Made by a program: the position numbers and the translations under genes
In this document: one piece after another, positions 20,601-32,941 of the stretch
Layout of the letters: the number at the start of each line of letters is the position of its first letter
Position numbering within the stretch: the stretch's first letter is position 1
Notes under the pieces: generated by a model
Seen by the model: only the letters and a program-made list of their open reading frames with translations
What the model was told of the DNA's origin: nothing
Database searches by the model: none
Source of the DNA: Wallemia ichthyophaga EXF-994
Lineage: Eukaryota > Basidiomycota > Wallemiomycetes > Wallemiales > Wallemiaceae
DNA: 64,000 bases
Reading direction: 5' to 3'
NCBI RefSeq assembly: GCF_000400465.1
Contig: NW_008806280.1
Location: 248,001-312,000, forward strand

Positions 20601-22999
20601 ACCTCGATGCTATACTGTAGATGATACCACATTGATGAATGACTTGCAGTCGCGCTGGTTGGTCATTGTCATTATTTAGTCTTTGTGCGAGAATTGAAGT
20701 GATATGTTCTTGAGCCGTTGTATTTTCTATCTCTACAATCAATTTCACGCAACGAAAGTGATAATCAAAATACTGTGGAGCTAAATAGGGAAGCAATGCA
20801 TTGAGGAGTGTTTCATGTGCTTCTCTATCCATCCATTGCAGATATACACTGTCATCTGAAAAACAAGTCTGCCTCAATGTCAGAAGACATTTTATTAGTA
20901 ACTCTGTTGTTTCAAATTGGTTTGATATTGATACTAGCTTGAGCAATGCGGTAAACAACTGCGCAATCATATCCCCAAAAGATTCATTCAGTTGTTTGCG
21001 TGGGTATCGTAGAGTGAGCAATGTGTATAACGTAGAAAAGCTGCTTTTTACCATCATTGAGTCAGCAACATCTTCAGACCAGGACAAATTAATTTCAATA
21101 AGACGTTTCAGTAATGCTTCATAGAATGTGTCAGGGGTCTCGACCTCGGGTATATCGATGCTATCGGTGTATTCTGCATCAGCGACGTAATCCCAACTAG
21201 AGACAACTTTTTGACTGTCTTTAATTATCCAAGGAGTTTCGTTCATTACCTTTTCTGGAATGTGATTAATTAGCATTTGGGCAAGGATAAAAGCACGTTC
21301 GGTCAAGACGGACTTCCTGTTAGCCTGTCGATTAACGGATATAAGTTTGAGTATGTTGAGTAATTGAATCGGAAAATGCAAGCATGTGTGCGCTTCCTCT
21401 TCGAATGATATATTGTCCACAATCATTGTGATGAGCTCGATCGAACGACAAGTGTCATCTTGATTGGTGAAATCTGATTGAAGCTGATGATTCATTGCTT
21501 TCCACAATAAATATATGTCTATTGATTCCAATACCATGCTGGTGATGATCTTAACGTCTGCATTTCTGTCAACATCCTCCTTCAACCGACACTCGAGACA
21601 GCTGATGATTTCTGAGACTATACATTTCGTCAAATTGTGACCAATCTCCCATTTGTCCAATAGAGAAATGAATATTTTGTAAGGTCGACTATCAAAGGAC
21701 TTGGTTGTATCCATATCTGCTAACATCCATGAGCTGATTAGGGGTAAACCAAAAGTATTGAAATAGGAAGATAGCGATTCTTTGTCATCGGATGTACCGA
21801 GTAACCAAGTAAACAGGCGCCTGTTTAATGATATGTCTTTACGCAAGACTACATTGCATGCATTCCTGCACAAATCAACCCTGAAATCTGATCTAGAGAA
21901 TTTCTGAAGCGCAGGTCCACCAGTAGGTAGGCTTGAGATGAGCAAATCAAGTGCTGAGCGCCGCACAAGCATATTATTGTCCATCAAAGAAGCTGATACT
22001 CCGCGAATCAACAAATTAGCGTCAGATGAAAGAAACATGATAATTTCTGTTGCAAGGTTAGATATTATAGAGTCTCAAACGTTTGTCTTACGATCATCAG
22101 TGTCAAGGGGCGGCATTTTGCGCAATAGATAATTTAAAGTTGAAATGCGAGAAGCGGGGGACGTTATTAGTATTAGACAGAGGTTTTGTAGGAAGAAATG
22201 AAGTGCTGTGGTAGAACTGAGGTAATCTAGCATCGATAAAGCCTGGATTGTTTCATCTTGTTAGCTAATAGAAATCGAACTGAAAGAGGAAAGCACACAT
22301 CGTCGAAATGTTCACCGTTCTCCTCTTCAAGGCCAGGTAATAGCGATAACGTCATTGATTTTATGATGGGTCGTAGATGTGAGCGTAGGGGGAAGTAATG
22401 CGATTTGTAAAGTTCAAGAACGAGGGGCTATTATTGGCAATGAGAAGGGTATTTCAGGGAAGAGATGCGCTCACTCGAACAGAAATGGCAGCATATTGAA
22501 AGAAAGGAAATAAGCTGGTAGACCACATTTGTAAATCACGCTTTAAACCGTCTGTCTATATAGCCAATGAGAAGGAGATAGTGGAAGGAAGACAGCTTAC
22601 ACCCATAATAGCAAACAACTTGTCATAAACCTCTAAAGCCTTTTGATGAACACCAGTAGGCAAAGCAGGATTCAAGCATTGAGATAAACGCTTGGATACG
22701 ATAAGCTTGTGAGGAATATCGTTGAACTGTGGATAAGACTGGATAGCTTTGAGCAGCTTGGCGAGAAATGCGATGAAATCAGCCCATTCTTGGACGTCAA
22801 GGAAGGAGTTTAAGCTGCGATCAACAGCTTGAGAGTATTTCTTGTACGTAGGGTTAGAACTGAGGGAGATATCTGCATCCCTGGGAGCTAAACGTTGATC
22901 ATCACCGGAACGAGAACTGGGCAGCCAGCTAGAGAAGGCGGATGAGTTTGTGGGGGTGGTTGGATTGGATAGAGATGGGAATATTTGGTTATCTGACAT
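17672..22999 (-). CDS. DOP1: Dopey family protein Dop1
   Basis: Eight exons: 22999-22601, 22555-22475, 22427-22299, 22242-22092, 22046-20225, 20178-19108, 19062-18981, 18931-17672, totalling 1664 residues. The N-terminal Dopey domain is clear: YSQAVDRSLNSFLDVQEWADFI, RLSQCLNPALPTGVHQKALEVYD, LPGLEEENGEHFDDAL. Large parts of the middle are alpha-helical repeat-like sequence with low conservation; the C-terminal exon is leucine-rich. Dop1 forms a complex with the flippase Neo1 and the scaffold Mon2 at endosome/Golgi membranes and is needed for cell polarity and morphogenesis in fungi. For intron 6 the 3' site at 19063 keeps the frame; the nearer AG would stop translation. It is divergent from DHR1, 50 bp between ATGs. 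Confidence 0.88.
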
Positions 23000-23049
23000 A
23001 TAAAAAACTCAAATAATTCTCAGAGATGCTCGTCGTCACCAACAACGAT

Positions 23050-26000
23050 ATGGCCAAAGACAGATCGAATAGATTCAACGCAAAAGGCCGTCAATCTGGT
23101 TTGAATAAATTAAAAGAAGATGAAAAGATTAAGCAGCGTAAAAGAAGTAAAGTTGTGGAGGACCGTGAGAGTACAGATGCGAATACAAACGCCGATTTGA
23201 TTCTTCCAAAGTCCAAGGAGCAGAAAGAACAAGATCAACTAAGAAAACTCGAGCTCAGGAAAGAGGTTTGTGCGTTTGAGAAGCTCGTACCCCTCTCACA
23301 CACAATATCCAGTTGGAATCCCAGCAGGATGGAAAGGTTTCCAGCAAGAAGCGCAAGAGACTTGATGCTTACATTGTGTGTCTCTATACGCGTCATTGGC
23401 CCACGCTTATCATCCTCTCTCAGACTCGTCAACTCAAGAAGGAAGAACGCAAGGAGTTGATTGACAAACTTTCGTGAGTCTTCTGTCAACTACAGCGACG
23501 CGTAATGACTGTTACAGCAAATCACAAACTCCCACTGATGCTTCGTATCTGAAGTCATCCGCTAACCTTGGCTCGAGGCAGCAGCACTCTGCTCAAGATA
23601 AGCTCGATGTCTCAGAGCATATCCAAGTCAAATCTGCACTTAGAAATGCTGGTAGAAGAGTCCAGCATCCTGACACTAATCAAGACTCTGATTCTCTCTC
23701 TGAACACTCGAGTGCCTCGGATGATGATGATGTCAATGTTCCTATCGATAAGCCTCAGCAACCAGCAAGCACGGTATCCGCATCTCAAACGTCTACAAAA
23801 GAGCACATCAGTCCTCCACAGAAACCACCTATAGGAAATGCACTTGGAAGTGCCCTTGGAGCAAGTGGTGTTAAACCAATCGTCAGACCTAGAAAAAAGA
23901 AGGCTAAAACTGTCTCTGTGAGGGTATAATTTTATGCTCTTCCCCGCCGCTTACCAATCAAAGACTTTGACTCGTGGCTGGAAACTGTCAGCAAACTCTG
24001 GAGCAGCTGAACAATCAGAGCATGATTCGCAATCTTCGTTTGACTCTTCAGCTGAGGAATCGCAATCAGATAACGAACATTCTGCCTCGGATGGCGAAAG
24101 CTCAGAAGAGGTCCTTGACAATAACCAAAGTAATCGCGCGATGGCTTTCAAGGAATGGGCACAAAATCAAATGAATAAAGACTCTGAGCCAGCATCTGAA
24201 TTTAATGCCACTCAGATACCCAGAGATTATGTGAAATCAAAAGGTCCAGGTAGAGCATTAGCTGGTAAAGTGGAATTACCTTCCAACTCAATATTCCAAG
24301 ATTCCTCGGACCCTAAAATAAAGCGTACAGTTAAAATTGACAGGAGTCAAGACTTGCAAACTTCGAGAATGCTTTTACCAGTAACTGAACTCGAGCAAGA
24401 GATAGTTGAAACGGTACTGCTCAATCCAATTACAGTTATTTGTGGTGAAACTGGTTCAGGTAAAACAACACAACTTCCGCAGTTCCTTTATGAGCGTGCA
24501 TTTGGATCAAAAGGCAGCTGTAAGTGTTAAATTCATATTTAATAACGCAAACTAATTTTGAGCATCCAGTGAATCCTGGTATGGTCGCAATTACACAGCC
24601 ACGAAGAGTTGCTGCAGTTTCTATGGCAAATCGTGTTGGTTCAGAGTTAGGCATAGGTTCACCAAAAGTTGCATACAAAATACGATACGATGGAAATACG
24701 AGTCCTGAAACTGCTATCAAGTTCATGACAGATGGTGTTTTGCTCCGCGAGCTTGCCAATGACTTTTTGTTGACAAAGTATTCAGTTATCATTGTGGATG
24801 AAGCTCACGAGAGAAGCGTGAACACGGATATTTTAATTGGTGTTTTGTCGAGAGTAGTAGGATTGCGTAATAAGCGTTGGAAGGAGAATTCAGAGAGTAT
24901 GACACCGTTGCGGTTGGTGATCATGTCTGCCACACTTCGAGTTTCTGATTTTACCGAGAACAAGTCACTGTTTCAACAACAGCCACCTGTTGTTAACGTT
25001 GCAGCACGTCAACACCCTGTCACGATACACTTTGCAAGAAGAACCTCCCCTGACTATCTCGAAGAAGCCATGGCTAAGACTATAAAGATTCACAAGAAGC
25101 TTCCTCCTGGTGGTATACTAGTCTTCCTCACGGGTCAAGGCGAGATAGATTCAATGGTCAAGAAGCTTAAACAGAGGTTTGGCAGGAAGCATCAGTCCAA
25201 AGCACAAGTCACGTTGGATAGTTCACGCTTGTCTAAGTCAAATGCTGCAACTGGCGATGTCGAGATCGAGGATGTAGATTTTGGTAAAAGTGATGACCCT
25301 GCATTAGAATTAGATGATTACGACATTGAAGATGAAGAGGAAGACCTTGGAGAAGAATCTGGGTTTGAAGAAGCAAGAGAAGATGAGAGCACCAGTGAGT
25401 ATTTAGTTGTCAAAACACGTCAATCGCAACTTACACGACCAGGTCCAATGCACGTTTTGCCACTCTACTCGCTTTTGCCTTCAGAGAAGCAAATGCAAGT
25501 GTTTGAACCTCCACCAGATGGATCAAGACTAGTTGTGATTGCGACAAATGTTGCAGAAACATCGCTCACGATTCCTGGTATTAGATATGTTGTGGATTCA
25601 GGCAGAGCGAAAGAGCGTTCGTACAACGAGCAGAATGGAATGCAAAGTTTCGATGTTTCGTGGATTTCAAAAGCTTCAGCTGCTCAAAGAGCTGGTAGAG
25701 CTGGACGTACTGGACCTGGACATACATATAGGCTATACTCTTCACCAGTATTCGAAAATCATTTCGAGCAATTTGCTAAACCAGAGATCTTGCGTATGCC
25801 AATTGAAGGAGTGGTACTTCAAATGAAGAGTATGAATTTGGATGTAGTCGATAATTTCCCCTTCCCAACTCCTCCGAATGCAGTTGGTTTGAGTAAGGCG
25901 GAGAAGATGCTTACTAACCTAGGTGCATTGACAAGCACATCGTTGACACAAGCCCAGAGTAGGTTCAAGATAACGGAATTGGGTCGTAGTATGAGTCTTT

Positions 26001-26899
26001 TCCCTGTCACTCCAAGATTTGCCAAGATGCTGGTAACTGGATTCCAGCATGGATGTTTGCCATATATCGTAGCAATAGTTTCAGCACTCTCGGTTGGAGA
26101 TCCATTCCTACACGAAGAGGCATTGAAAGCAGGTCTGAATGATGATGACAGTGAAGATGCGCGTCAGGCAGTTAGAAAGGCCTACTTCAAAACGCAACAG
26201 AAGTTTGCATCTCTAGGCAAAAACACTAGCGATCTGTTTAAAGTGTTATCTGCAGTTGGTGCGTACGAATATGCAGGTGGTGGAGAAGCATTCTGTCGAG
26301 CAAACTTCCTGCGCCCCAAGGCGATGGAAGAGATACGCAAACTGAGAGCGCAAATCAGCTATCTAATTCAAAGCACTTATCCGAGCATAGACGCGAAATT
26401 TATTCCGAAACTCGACCCCCCTTCGCAGACTCAGGTGAAGGTTATACGCCAGTTGATAACGGCGGGGTTTATTGAACAGGTTGCAATACGCAAAGACTTG
26501 GTCGAAGAGAGTGAAAACTCTGGTAAGAAGTTCCAGTCGTGCCGTGGTATTGCATATAAGGCAGTAGGAATTGAGCAGGATGTATACATACACCCATCTT
26601 CAACTATATTTACAGAAGAGCCGCCAGGATATATTACATATACAGAAATAGTGTCAACATCTCAAGCGTATATGAAGGGAATCACATCGATAGACGTGAG
26701 CTGGTTGCACAAGCTGGGCAGGAGTATGTGTAGATTCTCGAAACCAATCGATGTACCAGCGAATGCCAAGCTACAAACAAGCAATACGAAGAAGGATGTG
26801 ATCGTCGAGCCGTTCTTTGGTCCAGGCAGAGGAATTAAGTTGCCTGCAGTAAAGATGGAACAGGTGAAAGATAGTCACGGACGATGGGTGTTGTGTTGA
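23050..26899 (+). CDS. ECM16: DEAH-box RNA helicase Dhr1/Ecm16 (DHX37), SSU processome
   Basis: Six exons (23050-23265, 23313-23375, 23424-23473, 23518-23917, 23964-24519, 24570-26899) give 1204 residues. The start MAKDRSNRFNAKGRQ matches the family opening, so I prefer it to an in-frame ATG at 23026. A charged N-terminal region with acidic serine stretches precedes the helicase core: GETGSGKTTQ (about residue 403), VDEAHERS (about 504), SATLRVSDF, TNVAETSLTIPGIRYVVD, and AAQRAGRAGRTG (about 798). A ratchet/HA2 domain and OB-fold follow. Dhr1 dismantles the U3 snoRNA-18S pre-rRNA duplex. An acidic insert lies between the RecA lobes (about 25,260-25,400). The codons adjoining intron 4 are the least certain part. 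Confidence 0.93.
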
Positions 26900-26957
26900 A
26901 GCAAATGTACTATGATAATTTATAACATATAGAGATATTATTATATTGGAATTCGTA

Positions 26958-29354
26958 ATGGACGCGTTGATATCAACGTCGATGACGGAATTTGATTCAG
27001 CCTTCAATGACGCGCAAAATCAAGTGATGCATCTGGTCGACGACTACAAGAGTTTGTCAGACGTGAGTTGGTGATATGCCTTGTCGATAACTCGCTCAAG
27101 TGATTTGATAGTCTTGGGAAGCAGTGACTGGATATTTGGAGCCAGTGTCGTTAGATAGCGCGCGAGCAGGTGTGTAGGACGTATTGTGGTCGCGATAGCT
27201 CACCTGGCTATCGACAGAAAAACCTCTGCACGCTTTCGAGCACATTGCAAATGCGAAACTTGGTCGAGATCTTCTCAAACACTATTACGAGCGGATAGAA
27301 AGCAAATTTGAGATAGTGACGAATGAGATTCAGTTGGGTTTGAGTGGATTTAGTAGTGGCCAGGTGGGTTCTGCACCACAAGCAGCACACAGACTGGTAG
27401 ACTATTATCTCGAGTGGAAGAAGCCGATTGAATACATAGAGTCATGGATACACGACATGGACTTGGATTTCGAAAGCGAGGGTGAGAAGTATACCAAAAT
27501 ATACCACGATCAGCTCTTCTCATCACTTCCGACCAATTTATCAAGCAGTCTACGTCAGCACCTATCAGATATATTCAGCTTGAAGAATGACAGGAATGAC
27601 AAGAATGAAGTAAACAAGAGTATACCGTCGTTGGACATTATTGGAGCACAGTCATTGATTGAGATACTCTCTGCTGAGATTCTTTACAGTGAGATAAGGC
27701 AGGAAGTTGACAATAACAGGGGACAATGGGATACACCTATCCTAGACAACCTACGCAAATGGATAGCATTCGGTGATATATCGACTAGAATGCTCTCGGT
27801 TATACCTACCGAGTCTCAAGAAAGATGGAATGAGACTTGGTTGCAGAGGTTTGACTTTTACGCGTGCGAATACTTTGCAGAAATGAGGTATTACGAGGTC
27901 TTTGTAGGTTGAGGCAGTAATTGACATGGATGTTGCAGGAGTGAAGAGCTGTTCGATATAATCGTCGATTATCCAGACTCGTCGGCGGCTGTGGATGATA
28001 TCAGAGTGAGTTATTTGCTTGGAATAGACGGAGTGGCTCAATCACCATTGCTAGATGTGTTTGGAGCGTGTACAGTACAAATCACAGCTGATAAGAAAGT
28101 TGAAGTCATTGAATGATTTGAGATTATTACACGCAGGTGCATCAACAAACTTAATTCTAACACAATATATATCAACCATCAAATCACTTTTGATCGTTGA
28201 TCCATCGGGCGTGCTGCTTTCGTCAGTCGCAGAGCCGATAAGGAAGTACCTTCGAGAGAGACCAGATACGATACGATCGATAGTTGCAAATTTTGTCGAC
28301 GAAGAGAGTGAATTGGTTGATGATGATATGGATCGCGATGGAGACAATCACCTTATCATGCTAGACAATGACTATGTACCGGATTGGGATGATAGTAATT
28401 GGGAGCCTGAGCCAATTGACGCAGGACCAAACTTTAAGAATGATGGGCGTAAAGATTTGATCTCTACGCTCGTGAGTATATACGACAGCAAGGAGGTATT
28501 TGTGGAAGAGTTGCAAGTCATGCTGGCACAACGATTGATGTCACTGAAAGATTACAATTTGGAGAAAGAGGTGGGTTGGTTGAGTGTGTTAGCTGGTGAT
28601 ATTTACATTAACACCGTCATTCTGTTTAGATACGGAATATCGAAATACTCAAGCTGAAATTTGGAGAGAATACGCTGCATTCTTGCGAAGTGATGCTGAA
28701 GGATGTCGCAGATTCTAAGCGTATAGATCAGAATATCAGATCGCAAATAGAGGTGAGGATTTGCGAGTTTGCAGGAATTTAATCTGACCAAGATAACATC
28801 ACAGACATTAATCCGACCAATAATAGTCTCGCGACAGTTCTGGCCAGAAATTGAGGATTACTCGTTCAAGTTGACAGATAAAATGAAGCAGTACGTTTAG
28901 TTTATTGGAATTAAGATTATTCTAACAAGTTTACAGATTTAGAGAGAGTTATGAAGACGCGTATGCCCTATTGAAGCCAGATAAGCGATTGCATTGGATA
29001 CCGCAGATAGGGAACATATCGATAACGATAGAGTTGGAAGACCGTAGACTGGAATTGGATGTGACGCCATTCCAAGCAGCGACGATAGATTTGTTCGGAA
29101 GTAATGGTGAGTGACGTGACCAATTCTTGGCATTGAGTTGAGTGAGTGGCGTAGGTGGACGAATGACAGCCTCAGACGTGGAGGAAGCGTTGGATGCGCC
29201 GAATGAGGTGATAGTGCAAGAAACGCTTAAATTTTGGGTGAAGAAAGGGGTATTGAAGGAGGAGAAGAGCAAGGATGAGGGGATGTGTAGGTATCGCGTG
29301 ATGGAAGTGTATGAGGCGACGTCACCAAAGACAAAGCCAAGAACTTCATTGTAG
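26958..29354 (+). CDS. APC2: Anaphase-promoting complex subunit 2 (cullin-like)
   Basis: Nine exons (26958-27062, 27112-27169, 27218-27887, 27939-28005, 28055-28570, 28630-28752, 28793-28890, 28937-29106, 29155-29354) give 668 residues. Diagnostic segments are IRKYLRERPDTIRSIVANF, DLISTLVSIYDSKEVFVEEL, EVMLKDVADSKRIDQNI and, in the cullin-homology region, PQIGNISITIELEDRRLELDV. The C-terminal winged helix reads VQETLKFWVKKGVL. For the intron at 28753 a 22-nt version is possible, but a 40-nt version ending at 28792 keeps the same frame and fits local intron sizes. APC2 with the RING subunit APC11 forms the catalytic core of the APC/C. The same window encodes a UBE2S homologue, the K11-chain-extending E2 that works with this core. 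Confidence 0.9.
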
Positions 29355-29406
29355 CTGTGAATTCTTTACATTGAGGCTGTGCCAAGCACCTTCCTGAATT
29401 GGAACA

Positions 29407-29900
29407 ATGATGTCAACTTTAATGAAAATGAATGTAGTGCTGGTGGGATTGAGCCTGATTAACGTGGCAAGTGCTAGAAATTGTTATTACGTTAGAGGTC
29501 GGTAAGTTGCATACACAGCCACACAACAAATAAGCTAAATAGCGCAGTTATCGTTGCTCTGGGTTGAGCAGAGGAGGGAGAATTGGGATTGGAGTCGCCG
29601 TCGCAGTCGCAGTCGTTGTACTGATAGGGCTGATATCATTGCTATTCTTCTGCAGGCGTAGAAAGAGGCTCAATCAGCAGGGACATGTTTACGAGCAGCA
29701 GATGTATGCGCCAAATCAGCAGAATTATCCAGTCCCACAGATGCCATACAATCAAGGCGGGTATGGATATAATCCGCCACCAGGGCCACCACCGGGAATG
29801 GACGATCACCAGCCACCGCCGTGAGTAGAGGACTAAGTGGATGTACAATTAACTAAATAATGGCTGCAGATACCCGCCACCAACACACAAAGAAGTTTAA
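29407..29900 (+). CDS. Small single-pass membrane protein, Pro-rich tail with PPxY (RCR-like)
   Basis: Exons 29407-29501, 29548-29820 and 29870-29900 give 132 residues. There is a cleavable-looking signal peptide (LVGLSLINVASA), a short Cys-containing stub (NCYYVRGRYRCSG), one transmembrane helix (IGVAVAVAVVVLIGLISLLF), a CRRRKR stop-transfer, and a Gln/Pro/Tyr-rich cytoplasmic tail with PPPY (a PPxY motif). This layout resembles fungal RCR proteins (resistance to Congo red), which recruit the Rsp5 ubiquitin ligase and influence chitin deposition and permease sorting. Homology is not certain; the architecture is. An alternative start is the next codon (29410). Confidence 0.6.
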
Positions 29901-30004
29901 ATAATTTTAATTTATATTTTAACCCATGTTGGAATGTGATTTACATATTTGGTAAACAACGTCATTCCATCTCGGCTTAAATTCCAACAGCCAGGACAAA
30001 GGGA

Positions 30005-30505
30005 ATGGCTGCGATTGCTAGGAGAAGGATAGAGAGGCGGGATGCGAAGAAAACAGCGCCGATAGTGATTATCATATTACTCATCGTAATCGTCGTTGTG
30101 GCGTGGTTAGTCGGGGTCGAGAGGAAGAGAAGGCGGAAGAAGAGAGAATATGAAGCGTTCGTTAAGAGCCTTCCAGTGCTAGAGCAGCCCAATGTCGCAA
30201 CTGGGATTGACGTCGGTAACACACACGGCCAATCCCCTTTAGATTTTATCAACGAAAGGTACTTTGGCAGGGATAATCACTTTTCTTCTGCTCAGAGGCA
30301 TTTTGACGACTTTGACGATGAAATTAGTCCTGGGGATGCTGTACAAGGGTCTACACAATCACCACCAGTACATCCACCACCTGCTCACACCAATCAACCA
30401 CCAACGCCTACAAACGAACAAGCAGCTGCAGCAGTTCCGCCACCACCTTCTTATACGGATTCTAATAACAATCTAAACATCCCACCACCTTCATATAATC
30501 GATAG
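30005..30505 (+). CDS. Small membrane protein with two C-terminal PPxY motifs
   Basis: An intronless 166-residue frame. A basic start (ARRRIERRDAKK) precedes one transmembrane helix (IVIIILLIVIVVVAWLVGV) and a second basic cluster (ERKRRRKKR). The long hydrophilic tail is Pro/Gln/Asn-rich and contains PPPPSY and PPPSY close to the C-terminus. PPxY motifs bind the WW domains of NEDD4/Rsp5-type ubiquitin ligases. The preceding gene has the same order of elements, so the two may be diverged tandem duplicates or a functional pair. I recognise no named family beyond RCR-like organisation. Confidence 0.6.
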   Translation: MAAIARRRIERRDAKKTAPIVIIILLIVIVVVAWLVGVERKRRRKKREYEAFVKSLPVLEQPNVATGIDVGNTHGQSPLDFINERYFGRDNHFSSAQRHFDDFDDEISPGDAVQGSTQSPPVHPPPAHTNQPPTPTNEQAAAAVPPPPSYTDSNNNLNIPPPSYNR

Positions 30506-30558
30506 CCCAGCTACAGCGTTACGCCGATAAATTATATTAATCTTACATTTAATACAAT

Positions 30559-31025
30559 TCATGCTTTCTCAATCTCTTGGATATAATTGATAGATTCATC
30601 ACTCTGATTGGCTTTGAGGATTTCTAACAAAGCTTCAACGTACTTGTTGGCTGCTTCTTCCTTGGACATGCCCTCAACAGACTTGTAAGCATCCCACTTT
30701 GCACGTCCAGTGAAGTCCATTAAACCTGGGCGACTTGTCTTTACGTCGCCTTCATTTGCTGTGTTGTGTTGTGAGTATTTAGCGTACGCTTGGTTGTTCA
30801 CGAACCCTGCTTAAAAAGCGCGTAAAACTGTATAAATTTAAAATCAAATGGAATATACGTTAAGTGGATTCAACACTCACTCTCAACTTCTGATCTGTTG
30901 TTGTTTGTACAGGTCCCTCCTTTGGAAGTGAATTTACGATTGAGACAGCCTGTGTTTTTATGTAAGCTAGGATTGGATAAATACAGTCTACAATTTTAAT
31001 CCACCTTCTCGAATTTTGTAGTCAT
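30559..31025 (-). CDS. ACB1: Acyl-CoA-binding protein
   Basis: Four exons (31025-31005, 30949-30881, 30827-30806, 30758-30559) give 103 residues. The first exon encodes only MTTKFEK and the third is 22 nt. The protein runs AVSIVNSLPKEGPVQ, RFYALFKQANEGDVKTSRPG, DFTGRAKWDAYKSVEGMSKEEAANKYVEAL, the classic four-helix ACBP. The Tyr and Lys residues that contact acyl-CoA (FYALFKQ, DFTGRAKW) are present. It binds long-chain acyl-CoA esters in the cytosol, the direct products of the FAS encoded 16 kb away. It is divergent from TMS1 with 62 bp between ATGs. Confidence 0.95.
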
Positions 31026-31087
31026 GATTGTTCTCGCTGAGAAACTGCTTGCGCTGCTAACGTCATCAACACACACGCCTATTTAAA

Positions 31088-32874
31088 ATGGCCTGTCTAC
31101 CTGCGATTCCCCTGCTAGGCATAGCTAGCCCTATTATTTCTAGCTGCATTGGTGCTTTAGCTTTTTGCTGCACTTCCACTGCACTCTCCGCTATGTTCAA
31201 GTGCGTGCAACCAATCAACATCTTAGCGCTGTTCAATTAAACTACATTCAGATCTTGCAACTGCAACTCCTCCGTAGCTACCAGAGTTGGCTACAGCGTG
31301 CGTTACTCGCTCCCAATCCCTCTCACTCCCTCACACCTCCGCACAGATCATTTTCACTATAAACTCTTTACTCGCGTGGCTGATGCGAACTCGATGGGCT
31401 ATACACGCCCTAGAGAAACTCACTTACGACTACCTCAAAATGGACTGCCCTTCCGGTAAATGCTACGGCGTCTTAGCCGTACATAGATTCTCTTTCGCCT
31501 TATCTCTCTTTCACGCCATTCTAGCTTTATCCTTAATTGGCGTAAAGGATACGCGTACTAATAGAGCTTCGATACAAAATGGGTGCGTTTTCTTTCCTCT
31601 TGATTTGGCTAATCTGACTTATTCCGTGTTTGTTTAGTTGGTGGGGTCCAAAGTATGTTATCCGCTTTAATACAAACTACAAACCTAACTCTCGTTTCTA
31701 TAGATTCCTCCTCTGGATTTCCCTCATCTTTGTCTCATTTGCAATCCCCAACGAATTTTTCATTTTCTGGTCAAACTATATCTCCTTGATTGGCGGCTCT
31801 ATCTTTATCCTGGTTGGATTAGTGCTGCTCGTCGACTTTGCTCACACCTGGTCTGAAACTTGTCTCGACAGGTGGGAGGCTTCACAGTCCAACACATGGA
31901 AGTACATTCTCCTAGCTTCCACTTTAGGTATGTACATTGCCTCAATCACTTTCACAGTCCTGCTTTTAGTTTTCTTTACTGGATCGAAATGCGTACTAAA
32001 CAATGTGTTCCTTTCAATCCACTCTGTCTTAGTCGTTGCTATAACCGTCCTCTGCATTTCGCCATCAGTCCAAGACGCCAACCCCAAGTCTGGCCTAGCA
32101 CAGGCTTCAATGGTAGCTGCATACTGTACATACTTGACAGCATCTGCAATCATCAATAAGGATGATGAAAATGGGGAGTGTAACGCAATCTCAGGTGGTT
32201 ACCTAGCTTCACACACTTCAACGATTGTTCTCGGTGCGCTATTCACCCTCCTGGCAATTGCATACTCGACAACACGTGCTGCAACCCAATCTAAAGCTCT
32301 CGTTGGCAAGAATAAAAGCAAGATTGAAATATCAGGTGGTGAATTCCATGCATTGGAAAATGACACAAATGACGCAAATGAGAATGTAATTTCAAATCAA
32401 CCCAAGAGCTCCGACAACATTCGCACGCAAGCTCTTCTGGCAGCTGTTGAAGCTGGTTCATTACCTGCATCTGCATTGCAAGATGCTCAAGATGAAGCTG
32501 AAAATGAAAATGAAAATGATCACGATGAGGACGTTATCAATAGTGAAGCTAACGACGATGAAAAGTCAGGCACTAAATATAATTATAGCTGGTTCCACAT
32601 CGTCTTCATTCTCGCTTCTATGTATGTCGCTATGCTGTTGACTGATTGGAATAAAATTCAATCTGGTTCTGATAACGAAAATGGCGATCAGCTTGTTAGG
32701 ATTGGTCGATCACCTGCTGCAATGTGGGTCAGAATGATAAGCGCTTGGTTGTGCTACTTTATCTACATATGGAGTAGGTTTAATTGTCTCATACTTCTGA
32801 CTGTCACTTCTAACATGCACACAGCACTTGTTGCGCCAGTCTTCTTCCCAGATAGATTTGAAGGACTTCATTAA
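31088..32874 (+). CDS. TMS1: Serine incorporator family membrane protein (Serinc/TMS1)
   Basis: Exons 31088-31200, 31252-31297, 31347-31582, 31638-32773 and 32825-32874 give 526 residues. Family landmarks are SCNCNSSVATRVGYS, LLAWLMRTRWAIHALEKL, KCYGVLAVHRFSFALSLFHAIL, RASIQNGWWGPKYV and, across the last intron, YIWTLVAPVFFPDR. About ten hydrophobic segments are visible. A charged, Asn/Glu/Asp-rich loop (about 32,490-32,560) separates the last transmembrane segments. Serinc proteins are lipid-associated multi-pass proteins of the endomembrane system, and human members restrict enveloped viruses. The last intron (32774-32824) is 51 nt and open in frame, so its retention would not break the reading frame. 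Confidence 0.92.
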
Positions 32875-32941
32875 TTACAATATCACAATTATCGCTGTAA
32901 ATTAGTATATCATTTATGTTTCTTCTTTCTCATTCGCAATC

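Noticed and set aside
23026..23049. In-frame ATG at 23026 as the DHR1 start
   Set aside because: Family members start at the equivalent of MAKDRSNRFNAKGRQ (23050); the extra eight residues have no counterpart. It may still be used.
23964..24020. Alternative DHR1 frame reading DFDSWLETVSKLWSS
   Set aside because: It looks protein-like but ends in a stop after 15 residues; the chosen frame continues open to the helicase core.
28753..28774. A 22-nt intron in APC2
   Set aside because: A 40-nt intron ending at 28792 with a CTGAC motif keeps the same frame and fits local intron sizes; 22 nt is below any plausible spliceosomal minimum here.
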